Shown: in pieces, positions 1-6,063 of the stretch
Position numbering within the stretch: the first letter of the stretch is position 1
Layout: each line of letters begins with the position of its first letter
NCBI GenBank assembly: GCA_021798435.1
Contig: JAJZGN010000089.1
Span: 1-8,018 of the forward strand
Direction: 5' to 3'
Origin: a bacterium
GTDB taxonomy: Bacteria; Chloroflexota; Dormibacteria; Aeolococcales; Bog-877
DNA length: 8,018 nucleotides
Notes under the pieces: model-generated
Databases searched by the model: none
The model's input: the letters and a program-made list of their open reading frames with translations, nothing else
Told to the model about the DNA's origin: nothing
Translations under genes and position numbers: made by a program

Positions 1-615
1 GTACTCCACTATCGAGCCCTGCCCGCCCGCCACCCCGATCTCCCGGATGATCCCCAGGGCCAGGTCCTTGGCGGTCACCCCCTGGCCCAGTTGGCCATCC
101 ACGCGCACCTCCAGGGTGGGGGCTGGGGCCTGCCAGAGGCACTGGGAGGCCAGCACCTGCTCCACCTCGGTGGTGCCGATCCCGAAGGCGAGCGCCCCGA
201 AGGCGCCGTGGGTGGCGGTGTGGGAGTCGCCGCAGACCACTGTCATCCCCGGCTGGGTGAGGCCCAGCTCCGGGCCCACCACGTGGACGATCCCCTGACG
301 GCGGTGGTAGAGGTCGAGGAGCGGGATGCCGGCCGCGGCGCAGTTCTCCGAAAGCTGGCGCAGCTGCTCCCTCCCCACCGGGTCCGGGGTCTCCCGGGTG
401 CGCTCCCAGGTCGGGACCAAGTGGTCCATCACGGCCAGGGTGAGATCAGGACGGCGCACCCGGCGCCCCGCAGCCCGAAGCCCCGCGAAGGCCTGGGGGG
501 AGGTGACCTCGTGCACCAGGTGCAGGTCCACGTACAGCAGCATCCGCTGGAGCGGGTCCCCAGCCACTCGGTGGGCGTCCCAGATCTTGTGGTAGGCGGT
601 GCGCTGGGCATCCAA
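1..615 (-). CDS. leuC: 3-isopropylmalate dehydratase large subunit, partial (runs off left edge)
   Basis: This is the N-terminal part (205 codons) of the aconitase-type large subunit. With LeuD it isomerises 2-isopropylmalate to 3-isopropylmalate. In a CimA pathway the same enzyme also converts citramalate to beta-methylmalate. Recognisable blocks are LLYVDLHLVHEVTSPQAF, MDHLVPT, QGIVHVVGPELGLTQPGMT and VCGDSHTATHGAFGALAFG, followed by GVTAKDLAL. These match the bacterial (E. coli/B. subtilis type) LeuC of about 470 residues. The [4Fe-4S] cysteines lie in the missing C-terminal part. I prefer the TTG start at 615. It has a GGAGGG site 7 nt upstream, and it leaves 10 residues before the IWDAH block, as I recall for B. 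subtilis LeuC. An in-frame ATG at 630 overlaps the cimA stop (TGATG) but has no ribosome binding site. The reading frame is open to base 1. leuD would be expected next. Confidence 0.95.
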   Translation of the reverse strand, partial: MDAQRTAYHKIWDAHRVAGDPLQRMLLYVDLHLVHEVTSPQAFAGLRAAGRRVRRPDLTLAVMDHLVPTWERTRETPDPVGREQLRQLSENCAAAGIPLLDLYHRRQGIVHVVGPELGLTQPGMTVVCGDSHTATHGAFGALAFGIGTTEVEQVLASQCLWQAPAPTLEVRVDGQLGQGVTAKDLALGIIREIGVAGGQGSIVEY

Positions 616-622
616 GGGCGGT

Positions 623-628
623 CCCTCC
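623..628 (-). promoter_or_regulatory. Ribosome binding site deciding the leuC start
   Basis: The minus strand reads GGAGGG here, 7 nt before a TTG codon at 615-613. The site lies just inside the coding sequence that would result if the upstream ATG (630) were the start. It therefore favours the TTG start. Confidence 0.6.
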
Positions 629-629
629 A

Positions 630-2237
630 TCAGGCGGTGCTGGATTGGGGCGCCCGCACTAGGGGATGGCGGATCGCCCACTCGTAGCTGTCGGATAGGG
701 CCTCACGGGAGGCCTCCAGGATGTTGGCAGAGCAGCCGACCGTCGTCCAGCGCCGGCCGCCGTCCGAGGAGTCCACGCCCACCCGGACGGTGGCTCCGGT
801 GCCCCGGTCACCATCGATGACTCGCACGCGGTAGTCGACCAGCTCCACCTGGGCGAGCTCAGGAAAGTGGGGGACGAGGGCTCTCCGCAGCGCCGAGTCC
901 AGGGCCGCGACCGGGCCCAGCTCCTCGGCTGCGGTGTGGACCACCACCCCCCGGACCTCAACCTTGACGCTCGCCTGGACGCTCCGGGCCCGGGCCGGCC
1001 CTCCGCCGTTCGCCACCACCAGCGAATCGAGGACGGCGAACGGCGCCGGGTCATCCCCCAGCTCCCGGCGGGCCAGGAGTTCGAACGAGGCGTCGGCGTC
1101 CTCGAACGCCCACCCCGCCTCCTCCAGGCCCTTGAGCCGGGACACCAACCGCTGACGCCGACCCGGGTCCAGAGGGGGCAGCTCCAGCTCCGCGAGCTTG
1201 GCCGCCACGTTGTGAGCCCCGCTCTGGTCCGAGACTACGGTTCTGGTGCGGTTGCCCACCAGCGCTGGGTCCACATGCTGGTAGGCGCCGCGGTGGCGGG
1301 CCATGCCGTGGGCGTGCAGCCCTCCCTTGTGGAGGAAGGCGGCCGCCCCCAGGTAGGGGCGCTGAGGGTCGGAGGGCCGGTTCGCCAGGGTGTCGAACTG
1401 GACCGAGAGCTGGGTGAGCCCACGAAGCATCTTCGGGGCCAGGACCCGCCGGCCCAGCTTGAGCTGGAGGTTGGCCGCCACCACCGGCAGGTCGGCGTTG
1501 CCGCAGCGCTCGCCGCAACCGTTCACGGTGCCCTGGACCATCGTGGCGCCCGCCTCGACCGCCGCCAGCGATGCCGCCACCGCCACTCCCGAGTCGTTGT
1601 GGCAGTGGATCCCGACGACCGGCCCGAAACGCCCCACCACCTCCGCCACCGCCTCCGCGATCGGCCCGGGCAGGCAGCCCCCGTTGGTGTCGCAGAGGGT
1701 GAGCCAGCTGGCGCCCGCCCCGGCCGCCGCGGCCAGCGCCTCCAGGGAGTACCGGGCGTCGGCCCGGTACCCGTCGAAGAAGTGCTCGGCGTCGAAGACC
1801 ACCTCCCGGCCCTGGCGCACCGCCAGCTCCACCGACTCCGCGATCATCGCGAGGTTCTCCCCGGCCGAGCAGCGCAGGACCTGATCCACCTGCCAGCGGG
1901 AGGCCTTGCCCACCAGGGCCACGGCCGGCGTGGCCGCCGAGATGGTCGCCTCGAGGGACGGGTCGTCGGAGGCTGCCACACCCGGCCGGCGGGTGGAGCC
2001 GAAGGCCACCAACCGGCTCCGGGAGAGGGGCGCCCGGGCCAGCCGCTGGAAGACCTGGGTGTCCCTGGGGTTGGCGCCGGGCCAGCCCGCCTCCACGTAC
2101 GCCACCCCGAGCCGGTCCAGCCGTCGGGCCAGCCGGATCTTCTGGTCCACGCTGAGCTGGATCCCGAAGCCCTGCATGCCATCCCTGAGGGTGGTGTCGT
2201 ACAGGACGGGGGCCGGGACCGCGACGGGGCGGCTCAC
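630..2237 (-). CDS. cimA: (R)-citramalate synthase, with C-terminal regulatory domain
   Basis: CimA condenses pyruvate and acetyl-CoA to (R)-citramalate, the entry to threonine-independent isoleucine synthesis. The 535-residue protein starts with an HMGL-like TIM barrel: LYDTTLRDGMQ (R18, D19), the metal site HCHND at about 211-215, and NGCGERCGN at about 239-247. CimA-specific blocks are FGSTRRPG (79-86), ENLAMI (127-132), DAEHFFDGYRAD (149-160), LCDTNGG (181-187), FLHKGGLHAHG (301-311) and the DPALVGN region (323-329). These separate it from isopropylmalate and homocitrate synthases. Residues of about 400-520 form a LeuA_dimer-like allosteric domain, which binds isoleucine in characterised CimA proteins. 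The GTG start overlaps the leuB stop (GTGA, 4 nt) with no clear ribosome binding site, so translation is probably coupled. Its place beside leuB and leuC fits, since both act on citramalate-derived intermediates. The domain assignment is by pattern recognition; isoleucine sensitivity is inferred. Confidence 0.95.
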   Translation of the reverse strand: MSRPVAVPAPVLYDTTLRDGMQGFGIQLSVDQKIRLARRLDRLGVAYVEAGWPGANPRDTQVFQRLARAPLSRSRLVAFGSTRRPGVAASDDPSLEATISAATPAVALVGKASRWQVDQVLRCSAGENLAMIAESVELAVRQGREVVFDAEHFFDGYRADARYSLEALAAAAGAGASWLTLCDTNGGCLPGPIAEAVAEVVGRFGPVVGIHCHNDSGVAVAASLAAVEAGATMVQGTVNGCGERCGNADLPVVAANLQLKLGRRVLAPKMLRGLTQLSVQFDTLANRPSDPQRPYLGAAAFLHKGGLHAHGMARHRGAYQHVDPALVGNRTRTVVSDQSGAHNVAAKLAELELPPLDPGRRQRLVSRLKGLEEAGWAFEDADASFELLARRELGDDPAPFAVLDSLVVANGGGPARARSVQASVKVEVRGVVVHTAAEELGPVAALDSALRRALVPHFPELAQVELVDYRVRVIDGDRGTGATVRVGVDSSDGGRRWTTVGCSANILEASREALSDSYEWAIRHPLVRAPQSSTA

Positions 2238-3313
2238 CTTCGGGCCGCCAGCCGCCCCACGACCTGCTCCGCGACCTCCGAGGTGGTGGCGCGTCCCCCG
2301 AGGTCAGGGGTGAGGCAGCGGTCGCCGACCGTCCCGGCCACGGCGTCCTCGACCGCCGCCCCCAGATCGGGCCGGTCCAGGGAGAGGCGCAGCAGCATCG
2401 AGATGGCGAGGATCGCTCCCAGGGGGTTGGCGATCCCCCGGCCGGCGATGTCGGGAGCGGAGCCGTGCACCGGCTCGAAGAGCCACGGCCCCTCACCACC
2501 TCCGCTGGCAGAGGGCAGCAGGCCCAGGGTTCCCGGCAGGGCGGCAGCCTCGTCGGTCAGGATGTCCCCGAAGAGGTTCTCCGTGACCACGACGTCGAAG
2601 TCCGTGGGCCGGAGGAGCAGCCGGAGGGCGAAGCTGTCCACCAGGCAATGCTCCAGCTCGCATTCGGGATGCCTCCTTCCAACCTCCGAGGCCACCTCGC
2701 GCCAGAGGCGGGAGGTGGCCAGCACGTTGGCCTTGTCCACGGACACGACCCGGCGGGAGCGCTCCCGCGCCAGCCGGAAGGCCACCTCCAGGACCCGGAC
2801 GATCTCCGCCTCGGAGTACTCGGTGGTGTCCACCGCCCGCCTCCCCGGGGCGGCTCCGGCCCGTCCCTGGGGGCGGCCGAAGTAGGCACCGCCGGTGAGC
2901 TCCCGCACGAAGAGGACATCGGCTCCCCGGACCACCTCGGGTCGCAGGGCGCTGAACTCCTCGAGCCCCTCCAGGACCCGTACCGGGCGGACGTTGGCGA
3001 AAGCCCCCAGTTGGCGGCGGAGCTGCAGCAGGCCGGCCTCGGGCCGCGCCGGGCCGGAGTCCCAGCGCGGGCCGCCCACCGCCCCCAGGAACACCGCGTC
3101 GGCCTCACGAGCCGCCTTGAAGGTGGGCGCGGGAAGCGGATCCAGGCCCTGGTCGAGGGCCGCTCCCCCGATGGGATGGCGGGTCACCTCCAGTCCGATG
3201 CCGCTCTCCGCCAGCGCCGAGGCCAGCACCTGGAGTGCGGCCTCGGTCACCTCGGGACCGACACCGTCTCCCGGCAGGACCGCCAGCCGGAGGCGCCTCG
3301 GGCTGGAGGTCAC
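2234..3313 (-). CDS. leuB: 3-isopropylmalate dehydrogenase
   Basis: LeuB is a cytosolic NAD-dependent beta-decarboxylating dehydrogenase of leucine synthesis. In a CimA pathway it also oxidises beta-methylmalate to 2-oxobutyrate. The 359 residues match the family's usual length. Visible features are the N-terminal LAVLPGDGVGPEV (about 10-22), LGAVGGPRWD (76-85), substrate arginines R99, R109 and R137, catalytic Y144 (GGAYFGRPQGR) and K194 (VDKANVLATSRLW). The metal-binding aspartates are D226, D250 (NLFGDILTDEA) and D254. The NAD-binding segment PVHGSAPDIAG with IANPLGAILA lies at about 281-302. The motif is of the NAD type seen in LeuB rather than of NADP isocitrate dehydrogenase. The GTG start overlaps the leuA stop by 4 nt (GTGA), and the end overlaps cimA in the same way. 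No obvious ribosome binding site precedes it, so translational coupling is likely. I see no missing catalytic residue. Confidence 0.97.
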   Translation of the reverse strand: MTSSPRRLRLAVLPGDGVGPEVTEAALQVLASALAESGIGLEVTRHPIGGAALDQGLDPLPAPTFKAAREADAVFLGAVGGPRWDSGPARPEAGLLQLRRQLGAFANVRPVRVLEGLEEFSALRPEVVRGADVLFVRELTGGAYFGRPQGRAGAAPGRRAVDTTEYSEAEIVRVLEVAFRLARERSRRVVSVDKANVLATSRLWREVASEVGRRHPECELEHCLVDSFALRLLLRPTDFDVVVTENLFGDILTDEAAALPGTLGLLPSASGGGEGPWLFEPVHGSAPDIAGRGIANPLGAILAISMLLRLSLDRPDLGAAVEDAVAGTVGDRCLTPDLGGRATTSEVAEQVVGRLAARR

Positions 3314-4524
3314 GGCGCCATCCCGGGCTGGGGGCCCCCGACCTCGCCCACGATCCGGATCAGGGCGGCGTCCTCGACCTGCTTGCTCTCATCCGCCACC
3401 TCCAGGAAGCGCTCCCAGACCGCGGGCAGCGCCGACGTGGGCAGCTCGACCCCGATGAGCTGGAGGCGGTGCACCAGGGCGTGCCGGCCGGAGCGGGCGG
3501 TGAGGACGATCTGGGAGGGGTCGGCGCCCACGTCCTCGGCGGAGATGATCTCGTAGGTGCGGCGGTCCTTGAGGACGCCATGCTGATGCACCCCCGAGGC
3601 GTGGGAGAAGGCGTTGCCGCCCACCACCGGCTTGTTGGGGGGCACCGGGGTCCCGGTGAGCTCGGAGATGAGCCGGGAGGTGGGGACCAGCTCCCGGGCG
3701 TTCAGGTGATCCTCGAGCCCCAGCGCCGGGCGGCGCACCCGGAGCGCCATGAGCACCTCCTCCAGGGCGGCGTTCCCGGCCCGTTCCCCGATGCCGTTGA
3801 TGCAGCCCTCCAGCCGCCGGGCCCCGGCGGCGATTCCGGCCAGCGAGTTGGCGGTGGCCAGCCCGAGGTCGTCGTGGCAGTGGACGCTCACCAGGACCCG
3901 GTCCATCCCCCGCACCTCGGACCGCACCCCGGCCACCAGGGCGGAGAACTCCGCCGGGAGGCAGTACCCGGTCGTGTCAGGGAGGTTGATCACGCTGGCG
4001 CCTTGGTCCACCGCCACCTGCACCACTTCGCAGAGGTACTCCGGGTCCGCCCGGCCCGCGTCCTCGGGCGAGAACTGGACCGTCTCGCAGAGGGAGCGGG
4101 CGAAGGCCACCGCGTCTCTGGTCCGGCGCAGCACCTCCGCCCGGTCCAATCCCAGCTTCTGGGTGATGTGGACGTCGGAGACCCCGATGAAGACATGGAC
4201 CAGGTGGCGCGGGGCCTCCCGCACCGCCTCATGGACCGCCTCGATGTCGCCTCTGACCGCCCTCGCCAGGCCGGTGATCGCCGGTCCCTCCACCTGGCGG
4301 GCGATGGTCCGCACCGCCTCCAGGTCCCCGGGCGAGGATGCCGGGAAGCCGGCCTCGATCACGTCCACCCGGAGGCGGGCCAGCTGGCGGGCCACCTGGA
4401 GCTTGGCAGCGGGGCTGAGGCTGAACCCCGGGGACTGCTCCCCGTCCCGGAGAGTGGTGTCGAAGAACTCGACCACGCCCGGCGGTGGCACGGCCGAGGG
4501 TACTCCGGCCTCCGGGACCATCAT
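3310..4524 (-). CDS. leuA: 2-isopropylmalate synthase, short form lacking the leucine-feedback domain
   Basis: LeuA condenses 2-oxoisovalerate with acetyl-CoA, the first committed step of leucine synthesis. The protein has 404 residues. The catalytic barrel shows FFDTTLRDGEQSPG (about 20-33; R26 and D27), VIEAGFPASSPGD, FSPEDA, INLPDTTGYCLP, HCHDDLGLATANS (metal histidines H215 and H217) and NGIGERAGNAALEE (243-256). The linker subdomains follow, with NKPVVGGNAF and SGVHQHGVLKDRRTYE. The ERAGNAALEE block and the operon context favour isopropylmalate synthase over homocitrate synthase. The protein ends right after the second subdomain (about residue 395). Typical bacterial LeuA is about 500-560 residues and carries a further allosteric domain of about 120 residues, absent here. 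leuB starts on the leuA stop codon, so there is no decayed remnant. The ATG start overlaps the ilvC stop (ATGA), with GGGGGAG 5 nt upstream. A second ATG follows immediately. Confidence 0.93.
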   Translation of the reverse strand: MMVPEAGVPSAVPPPGVVEFFDTTLRDGEQSPGFSLSPAAKLQVARQLARLRVDVIEAGFPASSPGDLEAVRTIARQVEGPAITGLARAVRGDIEAVHEAVREAPRHLVHVFIGVSDVHITQKLGLDRAEVLRRTRDAVAFARSLCETVQFSPEDAGRADPEYLCEVVQVAVDQGASVINLPDTTGYCLPAEFSALVAGVRSEVRGMDRVLVSVHCHDDLGLATANSLAGIAAGARRLEGCINGIGERAGNAALEEVLMALRVRRPALGLEDHLNARELVPTSRLISELTGTPVPPNKPVVGGNAFSHASGVHQHGVLKDRRTYEIISAEDVGADPSQIVLTARSGRHALVHRLQLIGVELPTSALPAVWERFLEVADESKQVEDAALIRIVGEVGGPQPGMAP

Positions 4525-5546
4525 GCCCGCTCCCCCGCCGGGGCCGGGACCTCGGCGACGGGCCGGATCCAGCTCATCTGGCTGCGCAGCCGCGCCCCCA
4601 CCTCCTCGATGGGGTGCTCGGCCTCCCGCGCCCGACGGTCGAGGAAGGCCCGGCGGCCGGTGCGGTTCTCGTCGATCCAGCGCTCGGCGAAGCTGCCCTC
4701 CTGGATCTGCTGCAACACCTGGCGCATCCGCTGGCGCACGCTCTCGTCGATGAGGAACTCCCCGCTCTGGTAGTCGCCGAACTCGGCGGTGTCGCTGACG
4801 CTGTAGCGCATCAGGGAGAGCCCCCCCTGGTACATCAGGTCGACGATCAGCTTCAGCTCGTGAAGGCACTCGAAGTAGGCCAGCTCGGGCTGGTAGCCGG
4901 CCTCGGTAAGGGTCTCGAAGCCCGCCTTGACCAGCGCCGATACCCCGCCGCAGAGCACCGCCTGCTCCCCGAAGAGGTCAGTCTCGGTCTCCTCGCGGAA
5001 GGTGGTGAGCAGCACCCCGGCCCGGGTGGCGCCGATCCCCCTCGCGTACGCCAGGGCCCGCGCCAGCGCCCTGCCGCTGCGGTCCTGGTGGACGGCGACG
5101 AGCGCCGGGCAACCGATCTCCTCGCGGAAGCAGGAGCGCACCATGTGCCCCGGGGCCTTGGGCGCCACCATGGCCACATCGCAGTCCTCGGGCGGCACCA
5201 CCGTCCCGTAGTGGATGGCGAAGCCGTGGGCGAACAGGAGAAGACACTCCGGCCTGAGCGCGGCCGCCAGGCCGTCCCGGAAGAGCTGCGCCTGGTCGTG
5301 GTCCGGCACCAGCACCATGACGACGTCGGCGCCCCTGGCCGCCTCGTCCGGAGGCAGCACCAGAAAGCCGTCGGCCGCCGCCCGCACCCGGCTGCGGCTG
5401 CCCGGGGGAAGGCCCACCCGGACCCGGTACCCGCTGTCGCGGAGGTTCTGGGCGTGGGCATGGCCCTGGCTGCCGTAGCCGAGGATGGCCACCTCAGCCC
5501 CCGCCAGCTGGCCGGGGTCCGCGTCCTGGTCGTAGAAGATCTGCAT
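4521..5546 (-). CDS. ilvC: Ketol-acid reductoisomerase (class I)
   Basis: IlvC rearranges and reduces 2-acetolactate (valine/leucine branch) and 2-aceto-2-hydroxybutyrate (isoleucine branch) to dihydroxy acids, using Mg2+ and normally NADPH. The 341 residues fit the short, class I family. The Rossmann motif GYGSQGHAHAQNL sits at 23-35. The catalytic residues fall where expected: H107 (FAHGFAIHYG), K130 (APKAPG), D190 and E194 (ETDLFGEQ), E226 and E230 (FECLHELK) and S251 (SVSDTAEFG). The cofactor-specificity loop at about 46-53 reads LPPGSRSR. It keeps the phosphate-binding serines but has proline where many class I enzymes have arginine (LRxGSxS). The ATG start follows AGGAGG by 9 nt and lies 4 nt after the ilvN stop. 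This is one of the best ribosome binding sites in the operon. The gene end overlaps leuA by 4 nt. Confidence 0.98.
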   Translation of the reverse strand: MQIFYDQDADPGQLAGAEVAILGYGSQGHAHAQNLRDSGYRVRVGLPPGSRSRVRAAADGFLVLPPDEAARGADVVMVLVPDHDQAQLFRDGLAAALRPECLLLFAHGFAIHYGTVVPPEDCDVAMVAPKAPGHMVRSCFREEIGCPALVAVHQDRSGRALARALAYARGIGATRAGVLLTTFREETETDLFGEQAVLCGGVSALVKAGFETLTEAGYQPELAYFECLHELKLIVDLMYQGGLSLMRYSVSDTAEFGDYQSGEFLIDESVRQRMRQVLQQIQEGSFAERWIDENRTGRRAFLDRRAREAEHPIEEVGARLRSQMSWIRPVAEVPAPAGERA

Positions 5547-5550
5547 CTGG

Positions 5551-6063
5551 TCAAGCCTCCTGGGGCACGGCGGGCTGAAGGGCTATCGGGCGGCCGCGGG
5601 CGAAGTCCTGGAGGCCCAGCCCGGCGAAGACGGTCTGGGCCTCATCCAGCGCGGGAGGTGGGCCGCCGAGAGCCGCGACCAGCCGCTCCGGGCTGCGTTC
5701 CACCACCTGGGCCCCCCTCCTCGCGAGCTCGGGCTCCAGCTCCCTCGCGAAGGGTGGACGGAACTCGAAGAGGCCGAAGGTCCACTCCGTGACCCCGGTC
5801 TCGGTCAGGTCCTCCACCGCCACCACGTCGATGAGCTTTAGAAGCTGCAGGGCCGCCTGCTCCGGGGGCTGGGTCCCGGTGTCGACCCGGAGCCAGAGCC
5901 GCAGCTCCCCCTCCTCGGGCCCCTTGGCCACAGCGCAGGAGAGGAGACGGTGCCCCCGGCGGCTAACGCAGTTGGTGACCCGCTGCAGGATCCCCGCACG
6001 GTCCTCCACCCGGACGCAGAGGAGCCGGGGAGAGCTGGCGGTTCCGGTCACGGGTATGGGCAC
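5551..6063 (-). CDS. ilvN: Acetohydroxyacid synthase small (regulatory) subunit
   Basis: IlvN is the ACT-domain subunit that activates IlvB and in most bacteria confers valine inhibition. The 170 residues match the family length. The N-terminal ACT domain covers about 10-85: RVEDRAGILQRVTNCVSRRG, then the LKLIDVVAVEDLTE segment that fits the usual 'KL.DV..V.' strand. A C-terminal IlvN-type domain follows, ending LQDFARGRPIAL, which resembles the family's 'I.E.ARTGRVAL'. Residues that bind valine in E. coli IlvH are not all kept. By my alignment N11 becomes D and N29 becomes R, while G14 is kept. The GTG at 6063 has GGAG 8 nt upstream and overlaps the ilvB end by 16 nt. A second GTG at 6051 would give a 4-nt GTGA overlap and 166 residues; the first is preferred because of its ribosome binding site. 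Confidence 0.92.
   Translation of the reverse strand: MPIPVTGTASSPRLLCVRVEDRAGILQRVTNCVSRRGHRLLSCAVAKGPEEGELRLWLRVDTGTQPPEQAALQLLKLIDVVAVEDLTETGVTEWTFGLFEFRPPFARELEPELARRGAQVVERSPERLVAALGGPPPALDEAQTVFAGLGLQDFARGRPIALQPAVPQEA
5556..5561 (-). promoter_or_regulatory. Strong ribosome binding site of ilvC
   Basis: The minus strand reads AGGAGG, 9 nt before the ilvC ATG, and lies within the last codons of ilvN. It stands out because most downstream junctions (leuB, cimA) have stop/start overlaps and no recognisable site. Confidence 0.75.

Noticed and set aside
1051..2499. 482-codon minus-strand ORF in another frame of cimA/leuB
   Set aside because: Gly/Pro/Arg-rich out-of-frame product over two genes whose own frames match known enzymes.
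867..2885. 672-codon plus-strand ORF opposite cimA and leuB
   Set aside because: It lies antisense to two clearly recognised enzymes. Its translation is rich in Arg, Gly, Pro and His, with no recognisable domain, as expected from GC-rich antisense frames.
3310..3340. Frameshift or nonsense mutation truncating leuA
   Set aside because: leuB begins within the leuA stop codon and encodes an intact protein from its first residues. No bases are left that could encode a lost regulatory domain.
3310..4524. Homocitrate synthase instead of LeuA
   Set aside because: The short length fits, but the HCHDDLGLATANS, NGIGERAGNAALEE and NKPVVGGNAF blocks and the leuB/leuC neighbourhood fit isopropylmalate synthase better.
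3235..4773. 512-codon plus-strand ORF opposite leuA and parts of leuB and ilvC
   Set aside because: Antisense shadow of conserved genes, low-complexity composition, no family resemblance.
4485..5792. 435-codon plus-strand ORF opposite ilvC and ilvN
   Set aside because: It mirrors the conserved ilvC frame on the other strand and shows no domain of its own.
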